A stretch of 64,000 nt of DNA from positions 124,001 through 188,000 of the forward strand of contig NZ_JAHZPZ010000001.1 of NCBI RefSeq assembly GCF_019929665.1, given 5' to 3'. This stretch comes from Streptococcus infantis. Lineage in GTDB: Bacteria; Bacillota; Bacilli; Lactobacillales; Streptococcaceae. Below the pieces are notes generated by a model. It searched no databases. It saw nothing but the letters and a program-made list of their open reading frames with translations, and was not told the DNA's origin. Position numbers and translations under genes: made by a program. Positions 16,755 through 26,832 of this stretch are shown here, in pieces (position 1 is the first letter of the stretch; every line of letters begins with the position of its first letter).

Positions 16755-19700
16755 GACCATACAGTGGTTATTATTGCTGAGTTTGTTTGTTTCTAACATG
16801 CCGTTGATTTATGCGGAAGAAATAAACCAAGCAATTAAACAAGGACAGTCTGAGGAAGCTTATAAAAAAGCTGTTACAGAGGCGAGTAGCCAGACTGTTG
16901 GTTCTGAAAATGCGAATACAGAAGGAACGACAAGTGCTGACGCCTCATCAAAACCAGCAAAAGATGGAGGAGATGCCCTACAACAACCAAAGGTGATCAA
17001 CGAAGAGAGTAAGGCAGAGGCAGAACTCAAGAAACAATATGGTGAACCAGTAGCGGTTAGTGGGCAAGAACAATTGTTTCGCGTTGATGATACTCACTTT
17101 GTGACGCATATTGGGAGTGATATTAAAACCTATATTGATAAAGAAGGGGTAGAAGTTCCTGTAGATTTATCTCTTTATTCTTATCATGCTAATGGGAAGC
17201 ACTATTATCTACCTAAAGAATCTCCAGTAGGAGTAGTTCTTCCGAGCGAAGTCAAAGAAGATACTCCCATTGATATTACACATAAGGATGACAAAATTTC
17301 CCTGTATCCGCTTGATAAGACATACGAACAAGCAACTGTAGAAAAGAATGCCATCTTATACAACAATGTCGATGGCAAAACAGATGTGCAATATACGGTA
17401 CAGTCTAATGGAGTCAAAGAAGAAATCATCTTAGCCGAGTGGGGTGGGAAGAACTCCTTTACTTATGGTTTGGATGCATCTAAGTATGATGTTTCTTTGA
17501 AAGACAATCAAATCCTTGTCCATGAAAAGGGGAAAACGAAGATTCTCTTTGTACTAACTGCTCCAATGATGGTGGATAGTGTAGGTGCTACAAGTAATGC
17601 CTTAACACTTGGATTGAAAAAAGGGGATGGTCGTCATGAAGTGACAGTCACAGCTAGTAAAGAGTGGTTGTCTGATTCTGAACGTAAGTATCCTGTTCGG
17701 ATAGACCCGACTGTAACAGTTCCACGAGAAAAAATTCTTGATATTGTTACCTCATCTGTACATGGGCAATATCAAGGTTACTCTTATGGGTATGTTGGAT
17801 ATCTAACAGCTGAAATGATCGGAATGACGGGTGTTCCAGGTGTTCGTGACATCGGACGTGCAAGGATGTACTTTAAGATTAATTACGATTTTCAAAAGAG
17901 TATTCCTAAGGAAGCGCGTATTGATAGTGCTAGTCTAAACATTTATGAATATACGGCACCAGGTTCTCAATCAACCCAGTTTGCAGCTTATCGCTTGAAA
18001 CAAGATTTTGATATCAATAACCTCACATGGGATACTTCTGTGGGACTTGATATGGAAATTGCAGGAAAGAATGCGAGCAGTGGTAAGAAGATTGGGATGC
18101 ATAACTTTGATATCCGTGAGACTGTAAACGCATGGGTTCAAGGTTTGGAACCAAATTATGGTCTAGTTGTAGCTGCAACAGACGAAGGTTCAGATGGTGG
18201 GGCCTTCTATACAACCGAAGCGACGGCAGAAAATGCAGGACAGATTGGGTTTACTCCAGACAAAGCTCCTAGTTTGACGATTAATTGGTCCGTTCCAGAT
18301 CCAGTTGATGTCAAGTATCCAATTGGGAACACTACCATCAATCTTCGGACCATGGTGAAGACAGATAAGAAAGGAAAGCTGCAATTTCAAGGAGTCTTTG
18401 CGGATGGTCTGACAACACCGGGTGCTCAGGTTGATTATAACCTAAGTGACACTGCGAAAGACTACAAGGGACAAAGCTCTGCAAGTTTTTCTTACAAATA
18501 CCCTGATAGTAGTTCCTTTGATGCGGCCTTTGAAAAGGGAACGACCAAATATAAAGACAAGCTCTCAAACTGGCAGACTCAGGTGCCTTTCACAGAACCT
18601 GAACTAAACAAAGTTTATACGATTGACGCAGAGAGTAAAAAGGATAGTCAAACTAGTGGTAAAAAGTCAAGTGATACTTTCTTGATTTACAAAGTTACTC
18701 AGTTTGATACCCTTCCAAAGATTGCGGCATACTATGGAGTACCACTCAATCAACTTGCTTACGATAATCGTATCCAAGATATGATGGTTGTACAAAATAA
18801 TACCCTTTTTATTCGCAATCCAAGAAAGAATGTTGATAAACCTTATAATCCACCAGCCTTGACATCTAATACCAAGGCAGAAATAGACAGGCTTTTAATG
18901 GGTCGTGGTCTTCACTGTGAGTTTGGATTTGAACCTATCAATCTAAACACGGGTAATTTCTACCTAGATCGAACAGATGTTTCTATCACAGATATTGACG
19001 GGAAGTTTGAAATTACTCGTGCCTATAATTCTAAAGCGGCAGGCATCAATAGTCTCTTTGGTCGAGGTTGGTCATTTGCCTTTAATGAGCAGTTATCGAG
19101 CGATGAAGACCAAAATCTTTACTATACTCGTACAGACGGTTCGATTCTTAAGTTTACGAAGGATGGTGATAAATATCGTGCTCCAAGTGGCTATGACCTC
19201 ACTCTCGAAGTAAAAACAGTTGAAACAAAGAAAGGTGACTTTGGAGGAGATGAAAAAGAAGACTACGATGTTAAGGAATACCGAATTGTTGATCACAATC
19301 ATCAAGAGAAAACCTTTAACTATCATGGTCTCTTAACGAGTCAGACAGATGAAAAAGGCAATAAAACAAGCTTTGATTATAATGAAAATTACCAGCTGGT
19401 CAAGGTTACATCTCCTACAGGCTTGGTTTATAGTATCACCTATAATACAGATGGCTATATTGGTGCGATTCAAATCCCTAATGGCTCAACTTTGACCTAT
19501 GAATATGACACGAATGGTCATTTGATTACCTATACGGACGCTACGGGAGTTCCTACTCGTTATGAATATGACGATAAGGGACGTATGACAGCCTGGTATG
19601 ATGGAAATGGGACCAAGGTTATCCAAAACGAGTACGATGAGGAAAATCGTGTCATCAAGCAAACAGATGGTGCAGGTGCTGTTTCAACTCTTTCTTATAG

Positions 19701-22700
19701 TGAAGGTCAGACAATCACTACCGATGGAAATGGCAATCAAACCGTATATACTTACGATGAGCAATATCGCACAACTGGCATTCGTTATGCCGATGGAACT
19801 AGTGTCTCAAAAACGTATGATGACAACAACCGTCTGTCAAGCGTGACGAATGAAGCGGGGCAAACAACTCGCTACACATATGACAGCAATGGCAATACCT
19901 TGACAGAAACGCGTTTTGATGGTGCGGTAAAAACTTCTAGCTATGATGAGAAGAACCATCTTCTGTCTTTGACCGATTTTAGTGGTGCCTCAACAGCTCA
20001 TACCTATGATGCAAATGGCAATCTAATCCAGACAACATTGCCAGACGGGTCTAAGATTACCTATACTGTCGATCAGCAAGGACGCATCTTATCTACTACA
20101 GATGCTGCTGGTCATACAACTTCCTTTGCCTATCAAGGTGCGAATCTGGTAAGCCTCACTAATCCTTTGGGAGGCGTATCAACCTTTACCTATAATGCAC
20201 ACAATCAAGTCACTAGCATTACGAATCCTCTCGGTGGGATCAAGACTTTTACCTATGATGCAGAAGGTCGCAAGCTGAGCGAAAAAGATGCCGATGGTGT
20301 TGGGACGAGCCATACTTTTGACAAGGCAGGTCAAGTGACAGCTGTGACAGAAGGCAATGGTAACACGACTACCTTCACCTATGATGGTTTTGGCCGTAAA
20401 GTCGGTGCTTCGAATGGAGAAGGTGGAACCTATAGCTACACTTATGATGGAGTTGGAAACCAGCTTTCCGTGACTGATGCAGACGGACACGCTACTAGCT
20501 ATACATATGATAGCAAGGGTCGTTTCCTAACAGAAACCAATGCTTCAGGTCAAACGACTACCGTTACTCGTGATGCGTTGGGTCGAATTGTCACTCGAAC
20601 CAATGAAGCAGGTAATAGTAGCAGCTTGACTTATGATGATAGAAACAATGCCGTTAAAACTATCACAGATGCTCTGGGGCAAGTTACTCAAAACACTTAT
20701 GATGCTGCAGGCAAACTAACCTCAGTCTCTTACCCAATCGGTACAAAGGCAGAGACTACTTATGATATCACGGGTCGTGTGCTATCTTACACCGATGAAG
20801 CAGGTCAGACAGTGACCTACACCTATGACAGTGTTGGTAATAAACTCAGTGAAACCAAAGAGAAAAAGACTACCAGCTACACCTATGATGCAGCGGGAAA
20901 TGTGACAGGTGTTACCTACCCAGATGGTAGCAGTGTTTCATATGTGTTGGATGCGATGGGGAATATCCTGTCCATGACAGACGCCCTTGGAAAAGAAACG
21001 ACTTATGAATATAGTAAGGCAGGGCGCCTGATCGCAACGACCAATGCCTTGGGTTACCGCACTAGCATGACCTATGATGCTAATGGCAATCAAAATAGTC
21101 TTACAGATGCGGCAGGCTATACTGCTAGCACGACTTATACAGGCCAAAATCAAGTTTCCAGTATTACAGATGGTTTAGGCAATGTCACTAAGATGGCCTA
21201 CAACCAGATGGAACAGTTGACAGAGTTGACAGATGCCTTGGGTGGAAAGACTCAGTACACCTATAATGAGCTGGGCTATCCGACCCAAGTCACCGATGCC
21301 AATGGCAATGTCACTAAGATGACCTATACTTCAACGGCTCAACTGGAAGAAGTGACTCTTCCAGATGGAACTACCGTAAGACAAGAATACGATGCCCTTG
21401 ATCGTCTCATCAAGCAGACGCATTCTAGCGGTTTGGTAACAGAGTATAGCTACGATGCCGCCAACCGAGTAGTGAACAAAAAAGATAATCAGGATCTCAG
21501 TGAGACCTACACCTACGATAAGGCAGGAAATCGTCTCACTTTAACCAACAGCTTGGGTGAGGTCACCCAATACAGCTATAATAGCGACAACCAACTGACT
21601 AAAGTGGTCTACGCAGATAAGACCAGCGAAACTTTCACCTATGATGTCATGGGCAATGTCGCAAGCTCAACCGACCAAGAAGGTAAGACCAAGACTTATC
21701 ACTATGATCAAAACGGCAATCTGCTTAAGATTGTTGATCACCTAAAACGTGAAACCAAGTATAGTTACGATGCTCTCAACCGAGTGGTGACAGAGTCGGA
21801 TGCCGATGGGAATACCTCTTCTTACGAATATGATGTCCTTGGCAACCTTTCTAAAATGACCGATGCCAATGGCCATTCAAGTAGCTATGGTTATGATGCC
21901 AATAAAAAATTGGTACTCTATACAGATCCAAATGGTCAAGCGACAGCCTTTAAGTATGACCCATTAGGACGAATCATCGAAACAGTAGCTCCGACAGGAA
22001 GTAAGCAAAGCTTCAGCTATGATGCTTTGGGAAATCGTTTGAGCGAAACAAGTGGCGAAGGTCATACAACGACCTACAGCTATGACAGTATGAACCGTGT
22101 CAGCAGCAAGAAACGTCCAACAGGTGGAGAGACTCAGTATGCCTATGATACTACAGGTAGCTTGGCAAAAGAAACAGATGCCAACGGTCATAGCACCAAC
22201 TATGTCAATGACCTTTATGGTCGTGTGACCAAACGCACCTTACCAAATGAGGCAGCATACACCTACGCCTATGATGCCTTGGGACGTCTCACCAAGCAAA
22301 CAGGTCCACAGGGGCTATCGAAAACCTATAGCTATGATGTGTCTGGAAACTTGGTGAAAGAGACAGACCAATCCGATCGAAGCAATCACTATAGCTATGA
22401 CAAGGTTGGCCGTCTCTTAACGGCTAAGAACGCTCTTGACCTTGAAACCAAGTATAGCTACGATGAAGCGGGAAATCTAGCCAAACTGACCAAACCGTCC
22501 GGTGCTACAACCACCTTTGACTATACGACCCTCGATCAACTAAAAACGATCAAAACGCCAACTGGTCGAACAGTGGAGTCAAGCTATGACCCAGTTGGTC
22601 AAGTGACCAAACGAACTATCAATGGTAAACGCGAAACGACCTATACCTATGATCCGAATGGCAATCTCCTTGAGGAGACGAATCCTCTCGGTCAAGTAAC

Positions 22701-25700
22701 CAAGCGGACCTATGATAGCCTCAATCGCCTCACCTCAGAAAGCGATACGGCAGATCAGTGGACTAAGTATAGCTATGACCACGACAATCATCTCACGAAA
22801 ATCACAGATGAAGCTGGTGGCGTCGCAAGTATGACCTATGATGCCAATGGCAACCTCACCAGTGTCACATCCGGAAGCAAGCGTGTCAAGACCTACACCT
22901 ATGACCTAAAGGATCAGTTGCTTACAGCAACACAAGGAAGTGGAGAGAAGGCTTCTACCTCTAGCTATACCTACGACAGTGTGGGCAATGTCACTTCGGT
23001 CACGAATGGCAATGGCAAGGTCACAAGATACAGTTATGACCAGCTTTCCAATCTAGTGGAGCGCATGAACAGTCTCGGAGATAAGGAGACCTATACCTAT
23101 AATGTCAATAACCAGCTCGAAAAAGTAACCAAGTCCGATGGGAAAACCATCAGCTATGATTACAACAAGCTGGATCAACTGCTCAAGGTGGAGTACTCTG
23201 AAAAGCAAGAGGGTCAAGTCCTCTATACCTATGATGCGGATGGCCGTCGGGTGTCTATGAGTGATCTGACAGGAACTAGTCAGTACGCGACCAACGAAGA
23301 AGGCGAGATCACGGGTGTTCGTCAGGGAGATGGTAGCCTGATTCAGTATGAGTATGATGCCTATGGCAATATCTCGAAGATGATTTACCCAGATGGTAGC
23401 ACAGTTTCTTATACTTACGATGAACTGGATCGCCTGACTTCCGTGACAGATGTCAAGGGACAAAAGACCACCTATAGCTATAACCAAGCAGGGGATCTGA
23501 CGGAAGTTAATCGAGGAGATGGAACCAAGAGCTTCTTGACCTATGACAAGGCTCACCGTCTCACCGAACTCCGTCACATGGATAAGCAGGACAAACTCAT
23601 CTCTAGCTACGGCTATGAGTATGACGATGGTGGCTATATCGCTAAGGAAACCATTAAGCAGGATGGCGAAACCCTAGTCCATACCTATACCTACGATACT
23701 CTGGGTCAAGTGGAAAACATGACGGTATCGGATGGAGCTGGTAAGGAACTCTCCAAGCTCTCCTACACCTATGACCTAGCGGGTAATAAACTGACCAGCA
23801 CCGAGACAGTTGATGGCAAGGAGAGCCAGACACACTTTACCTACGATGATCATAACCGCTTGACCAAACTAGAAAGTCCAGATGGTACCATCACCTATAC
23901 CTACGATAAGAATGGCAATCGTATCGCTTCTGAGAAGAATTCAGAGAAGCTAGACTACATCTACGACACAGAGAACCGCCTGCTTGCGATCAAGGACAAG
24001 AAGGGTCTTCTCATGGCTGCACTTTACGACGGAGATGATAATCGTGTCTTCACTGCTAGTCGCAAGGAAGGCAAGAACACTTATCAACTCTTCCAACGCA
24101 AGCCAAAGGAAAGCAAGTCAGGTCGTAAGTCACCATATACAGCCCCAAGTGGGGAAGAAAACTCTCTCTTCTGGTATGGCTTTAGTCAGAATGTCCTCCA
24201 AGCCCTATCCACGCTACCGCAAACGATAGGAAGCATCTGGCATAGCATCTTTGACGATGTGTCGAGAGCCTATCACCAGAAAGTGGCTAAGGATCGAGCG
24301 ACTAAGGAAGGAATCGTGGTCAACCCACCAGAACTCGGAAACTTACCGGGTCAGGGAGAAGTGACCTATGCCAGTCAGGTTCAGGATGTCCTGATTCCTT
24401 ATACCACACGAGAGGATACTTACAACTACTACGAGGAACGCAACTATGTCAACGATGTCAATCGTGAACATACAGAAGTCCTTGAAACCTATGACCATGA
24501 TGGCAAGGCACGAGAGACCTATAGCTATGGTCGAGGTCGAGCTAGCTACCTCAACAACCAAACAGGTGACAGCTACAACTACTTGACTAACCAGTCAGGC
24601 TCTGTGACAGGCTTGACCAAGGATGGACAAGCCGTCGCATCAAGCAACTATAACCTCTATGGGGCAAGCAAGGCAAGCACAGACACAACAGGTCAGCCAT
24701 TTGCCTATAACGGCGAAGCTCGTGACGATACTGGAGTTGACTATTTACGAGCAAGATATTATGATAGTCAGGGAGGTACTTTCTTAACCGAGGATAGCTA
24801 CCCAGGTGAGGACACAGATCCTCTCAGCCAGAACCTCTACAGCTATGTGCAGAACAATCCCGTCAACTACACCGACCCGAGTGGACACTTCTGGAACAGT
24901 ATCAAAAAAGGTTGGAACTATGTTAAAAAGACGGCCTCTAATGCTTGGAATGGTGTTAAACGAGTCGCCTCTAATACCTGGAATACGGTAAAAAGAGTGG
25001 CCTCAAACACCTGGAATGGTGTGAAGAGTTTCGCCTCCAAAGCTTGGAATGTGACCAAGAGTGCCTTTAACCACGCGACTAACTGGGTCAGTACCCAATA
25101 CAACCGAGCGGTTAATTGGGGTAGTCGACAGTGGAATAAGGTTCAAACGGTCTACAATAGTGCCAGTGACTATGTACAAACGGTCTACCAGCAAGCGGCT
25201 GCACAGATAGAGGCTAAGCGCCAACAAGTGATTCAGTCTGCCTATGCGATAGCTACAGGTGTCAAGTCTTCCCCAACCATCCGAGAAGGCAAGAATCTAT
25301 ATCGGAATTGGAATACGTCATTAGAAAACACATTGAAACATGTCTGTGATCCAAAAACAACCGGTGCCTCCGATAAGGGAGAAAATAAAGTCCCATCTGT
25401 CGCAGATTTTAGAAAGTATGAAGAGGCGGCAAGATATGGACTAACAGTCTCTGAAAAAGCTAATATTGATTCAAATTCTCTTAGTGAACTGAAAAACAAA
25501 TACGGTAATGTTCTAGGAAACTATAATACTTATCAAGGCACAGGCTACTTTAATCCACAGGGGTCACCTATAAATAGATACATCATCTCTCGTTATGAAG
25601 TATTAAAGTCTATTGAAGATGATAAGGTAGCTCAAAAAGTAGCTGAGATGAATAAGTATCACTATACTAACCTATACGAGCATATTGCTAAAACAGGCTA

Positions 25701-26313
25701 CCGTATAGATGGGACACCAGCGAGTGATATAGAGAAAGCTATCGCTCCATATGTGCCGTGGATTGCACCGATTCAAGATGTAACGGCTGCGATTGCTGGT
25801 AGACAGGTTGCTAAGTACAATTCTAGTGTTCCGACTGGTAATGGTAAGCAGTGGAGTAGTAGTGAAACAGTTCAAGCTCCTAAGGCTGATGTTGTGACGA
25901 CGAAGCCTACAGGTGGACGTCTACCAATGACAGTAGAGAATCTCCAAATGTTTGCAGATAAGCCAGATATTGTTGATAAACCATCTACTTTATATCATTA
26001 TACGTCCGAGAAAGGGTTGGCTGGAATATTAGATACAGGAACTCTAAATCCATCGTTAAAAGCGAATAATCCTAAAGATGCTCGCTATGGTAATGGTCAA
26101 TATTTTACGGATATTGCTCCAGGTTCTAAAAGTAACGGTCAATTATCTCGAGAGTTTTATGCTACACCATGGAAATACAAGCAAACTTCTCATTATCTTG
26201 AAATTGATACAAATGGTTTAAATGTTATAAAAGGTAGAGAAGGAGTGTACCTTGTTCCTAATGAATCTTCTCTTGATATAACAAATCGTGTTGTAAATTA
26301 TGGTGAAAATTAG
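16738..26313 (+). CDS. Giant secreted RHS/YD-repeat polymorphic toxin with HYD1 ADP-ribosyltransferase tip
   Basis: A protein of about 3190 residues. Signal peptide (LRKTIQWLLLLSLFVSNMPL), then an acidic linker. A DNRLRE/TGF-propeptide-like region spans about 370-530, a LysM-like domain (YKVTQFDTLPKIAAYYG) about 648-700 and a DUF6531 start of shell (NLNTGNFYLDRTDVSITD) about 740. Dozens of YD repeats run from about 860 to 2450. The RHS core hallmark (RARYYDSQGGTFLTEDSYPG, then NPVNYTDPSG) is near 2675-2715. A Trp-Asn-rich linker repeat follows. The last ~110 residues are a HYD1-type ADP-ribosyltransferase: LYHYTSEKGLAGIL, DARYGNGQYFTDI, HYLEIDTNGLNV. The third of three tandem ATGs is chosen by spacing to AAAGGAG. 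WapA-like contact toxin; the target is unknown. Confidence 0.93.
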   Translation: MKRLRKTIQWLLLLSLFVSNMPLIYAEEINQAIKQGQSEEAYKKAVTEASSQTVGSENANTEGTTSADASSKPAKDGGDALQQPKVINEESKAEAELKKQYGEPVAVSGQEQLFRVDDTHFVTHIGSDIKTYIDKEGVEVPVDLSLYSYHANGKHYYLPKESPVGVVLPSEVKEDTPIDITHKDDKISLYPLDKTYEQATVEKNAILYNNVDGKTDVQYTVQSNGVKEEIILAEWGGKNSFTYGLDASKYDVSLKDNQILVHEKGKTKILFVLTAPMMVDSVGATSNALTLGLKKGDGRHEVTVTASKEWLSDSERKYPVRIDPTVTVPREKILDIVTSSVHGQYQGYSYGYVGYLTAEMIGMTGVPGVRDIGRARMYFKINYDFQKSIPKEARIDSASLNIYEYTAPGSQSTQFAAYRLKQDFDINNLTWDTSVGLDMEIAGKNASSGKKIGMHNFDIRETVNAWVQGLEPNYGLVVAATDEGSDGGAFYTTEATAENAGQIGFTPDKAPSLTINWSVPDPVDVKYPIGNTTINLRTMVKTDKKGKLQFQGVFADGLTTPGAQVDYNLSDTAKDYKGQSSASFSYKYPDSSSFDAAFEKGTTKYKDKLSNWQTQVPFTEPELNKVYTIDAESKKDSQTSGKKSSDTFLIYKVTQFDTLPKIAAYYGVPLNQLAYDNRIQDMMVVQNNTLFIRNPRKNVDKPYNPPALTSNTKAEIDRLLMGRGLHCEFGFEPINLNTGNFYLDRTDVSITDIDGKFEITRAYNSKAAGINSLFGRGWSFAFNEQLSSDEDQNLYYTRTDGSILKFTKDGDKYRAPSGYDLTLEVKTVETKKGDFGGDEKEDYDVKEYRIVDHNHQEKTFNYHGLLTSQTDEKGNKTSFDYNENYQLVKVTSPTGLVYSITYNTDGYIGAIQIPNGSTLTYEYDTNGHLITYTDATGVPTRYEYDDKGRMTAWYDGNGTKVIQNEYDEENRVIKQTDGAGAVSTLSYSEGQTITTDGNGNQTVYTYDEQYRTTGIRYADGTSVSKTYDDNNRLSSVTNEAGQTTRYTYDSNGNTLTETRFDGAVKTSSYDEKNHLLSLTDFSGASTAHTYDANGNLIQTTLPDGSKITYTVDQQGRILSTTDAAGHTTSFAYQGANLVSLTNPLGGVSTFTYNAHNQVTSITNPLGGIKTFTYDAEGRKLSEKDADGVGTSHTFDKAGQVTAVTEGNGNTTTFTYDGFGRKVGASNGEGGTYSYTYDGVGNQLSVTDADGHATSYTYDSKGRFLTETNASGQTTTVTRDALGRIVTRTNEAGNSSSLTYDDRNNAVKTITDALGQVTQNTYDAAGKLTSVSYPIGTKAETTYDITGRVLSYTDEAGQTVTYTYDSVGNKLSETKEKKTTSYTYDAAGNVTGVTYPDGSSVSYVLDAMGNILSMTDALGKETTYEYSKAGRLIATTNALGYRTSMTYDANGNQNSLTDAAGYTASTTYTGQNQVSSITDGLGNVTKMAYNQMEQLTELTDALGGKTQYTYNELGYPTQVTDANGNVTKMTYTSTAQLEEVTLPDGTTVRQEYDALDRLIKQTHSSGLVTEYSYDAANRVVNKKDNQDLSETYTYDKAGNRLTLTNSLGEVTQYSYNSDNQLTKVVYADKTSETFTYDVMGNVASSTDQEGKTKTYHYDQNGNLLKIVDHLKRETKYSYDALNRVVTESDADGNTSSYEYDVLGNLSKMTDANGHSSSYGYDANKKLVLYTDPNGQATAFKYDPLGRIIETVAPTGSKQSFSYDALGNRLSETSGEGHTTTYSYDSMNRVSSKKRPTGGETQYAYDTTGSLAKETDANGHSTNYVNDLYGRVTKRTLPNEAAYTYAYDALGRLTKQTGPQGLSKTYSYDVSGNLVKETDQSDRSNHYSYDKVGRLLTAKNALDLETKYSYDEAGNLAKLTKPSGATTTFDYTTLDQLKTIKTPTGRTVESSYDPVGQVTKRTINGKRETTYTYDPNGNLLEETNPLGQVTKRTYDSLNRLTSESDTADQWTKYSYDHDNHLTKITDEAGGVASMTYDANGNLTSVTSGSKRVKTYTYDLKDQLLTATQGSGEKASTSSYTYDSVGNVTSVTNGNGKVTRYSYDQLSNLVERMNSLGDKETYTYNVNNQLEKVTKSDGKTISYDYNKLDQLLKVEYSEKQEGQVLYTYDADGRRVSMSDLTGTSQYATNEEGEITGVRQGDGSLIQYEYDAYGNISKMIYPDGSTVSYTYDELDRLTSVTDVKGQKTTYSYNQAGDLTEVNRGDGTKSFLTYDKAHRLTELRHMDKQDKLISSYGYEYDDGGYIAKETIKQDGETLVHTYTYDTLGQVENMTVSDGAGKELSKLSYTYDLAGNKLTSTETVDGKESQTHFTYDDHNRLTKLESPDGTITYTYDKNGNRIASEKNSEKLDYIYDTENRLLAIKDKKGLLMAALYDGDDNRVFTASRKEGKNTYQLFQRKPKESKSGRKSPYTAPSGEENSLFWYGFSQNVLQALSTLPQTIGSIWHSIFDDVSRAYHQKVAKDRATKEGIVVNPPELGNLPGQGEVTYASQVQDVLIPYTTREDTYNYYEERNYVNDVNREHTEVLETYDHDGKARETYSYGRGRASYLNNQTGDSYNYLTNQSGSVTGLTKDGQAVASSNYNLYGASKASTDTTGQPFAYNGEARDDTGVDYLRARYYDSQGGTFLTEDSYPGEDTDPLSQNLYSYVQNNPVNYTDPSGHFWNSIKKGWNYVKKTASNAWNGVKRVASNTWNTVKRVASNTWNGVKSFASKAWNVTKSAFNHATNWVSTQYNRAVNWGSRQWNKVQTVYNSASDYVQTVYQQAAAQIEAKRQQVIQSAYAIATGVKSSPTIREGKNLYRNWNTSLENTLKHVCDPKTTGASDKGENKVPSVADFRKYEEAARYGLTVSEKANIDSNSLSELKNKYGNVLGNYNTYQGTGYFNPQGSPINRYIISRYEVLKSIEDDKVAQKVAEMNKYHYTNLYEHIAKTGYRIDGTPASDIEKAIAPYVPWIAPIQDVTAAIAGRQVAKYNSSVPTGNGKQWSSSETVQAPKADVVTTKPTGGRLPMTVENLQMFADKPDIVDKPSTLYHYTSEKGLAGILDTGTLNPSLKANNPKDARYGNGQYFTDIAPGSKSNGQLSREFYATPWKYKQTSHYLEIDTNGLNVIKGREGVYLVPNESSLDITNRVVNYGEN
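24523..25347 (+). repeat. RHS core direct repeat, copy A (inside the intact gene)
   Basis: About 825 bp encoding the RHS core and the Trp-Asn linker. It is repeated colinearly at 27393-28217 with only scattered differences, offset exactly 2870 bp at both ends. A shorter third copy lies at 30011-30213. It is the substrate expected for RHS tip exchange by homologous recombination. Confidence 0.92.
24895..25180 (+). repeat. Degenerate tandem repeat of a Trp-Asn amphipathic motif
   Basis: Within the RHS protein, directly after NYTDPSGHFW, motifs such as ASNAWNGVKRV, ASNTWNTVKRV, ASNTWNGVKSF and ASKAWNVTKSA repeat every 11 residues (33 bp). Later RAVNWGSRQWNKV carries the pattern on. Each unit would be an amphipathic helical turn with Trp and basic residues, a likely membrane-interacting or translocation segment between core and toxin. 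Conserved in the second tip at 27765-28050. Confidence 0.85.
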
Positions 26314-26323
26314 GAGAAAGCTA

Positions 26324-26614
26324 ATGAAATATTATAGAACTTATTGGGAGCAGTCATCTCTCGAATATGCAACATGGATATTTTCGGAAGTTGATAATCA
26401 GGGGTATGAGATTAGAAAACTAGAAATTTTTTTAGATGGAAAAATTAGTTATTATGATGCTAATATTCCCTTTGAGTTGGGTGAATTTCCTACCGATGAA
26501 GATTTAGAATCTATCAACGATAGTGAGGAAATTACCGTAATAGAAATTTCAAAAAATGATTTTGAAAAAACATTACAACTTTTTAATGATAATAATCAGA
26601 CGGGGGGCCAATAA
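26324..26614 (+). CDS. DUF6881-like immunity protein for the HYD1 toxin
   Basis: A 96-residue acidic cytoplasmic protein beginning MKYYRTYWEQSSLEYATWIF, followed by VDNQGYEIRKLEIFLDGKI, the pattern of the DUF6881 family found downstream of RHS and other polymorphic toxins. AGGAGAAAGCTA precedes the ATG, which lies 11 bp after the toxin stop. Position directly after the toxin implies it neutralises the HYD1 ADP-ribosyltransferase; the pairing is inferred from order. A truncated paralogue follows immediately. Confidence 0.82.
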   Translation: MKYYRTYWEQSSLEYATWIFSEVDNQGYEIRKLEIFLDGKISYYDANIPFELGEFPTDEDLESINDSEEITVIEISKNDFEKTLQLFNDNNQTGGQ

Positions 26615-26721
26615 TGGGATACTATCGAACTTATTGGCAACATGATGATGATTATCCTGTTTGGATTTATTCTGAAATTGATAATCATAGATACGATATA
26701 TGTATAGAGAGTTTGATATAA
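26614..26721 (+). pseudogene. Truncated second DUF6881 gene
   Basis: Starts MGYYRTYWQHDDDYPVWIYS and aligns with the first 27 residues of the preceding immunity protein. It then breaks off at a junction near 26691 and terminates at 26721. Its GGGG-rich binding site is intact. The remainder is replaced by a ribonuclease tail in another frame, so this is a recombination scar. Confidence 0.8.
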
Positions 26722-26831
26722 ATTCAAAAATTGTTGATAGTACGAGAGACGCAGAGCGTTTTGTTAAAGGAAGTGATGGTAGTTTGTATTATACAGATAA
26801 GCATTACGAGCAATTTATAAGGGTGAAATAA
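26691..26831 (+). pseudogene. Barnase-like ribonuclease toxin C-terminal fragment
   Basis: In the frame starting at 26691 the 46 codons read YREFDINSKIVDSTRDAERF and then VKGSDGSLYYTDKHYEQFIR. This is the C-terminal signature of barnase/RNase N1-like domains found at RHS and other toxin tips (barnase itself has WREADINY and TTDHYQTF). The conserved general acid/base His and Arg region is present, but the N-terminal half and the RHS carrier are gone. It is fused to a broken immunity gene. Followed directly by a barstar-like gene. Confidence 0.75.
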
Positions 26832-26832
26832 G

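Noticed and set aside
23053..23577. 174-codon minus-strand frame within the RHS gene
   Set aside because: Produced by the repetitive YD-codon pattern read on the other strand; similar shadows recur through the repeat region.
16738..26313. CRISPR array or VNTR in the repeat-rich stretch
   Set aside because: The repeats are degenerate YD protein repeats in one continuous frame, without identical repeats and unique spacers. No CRISPR array or cas gene is seen anywhere in the window.
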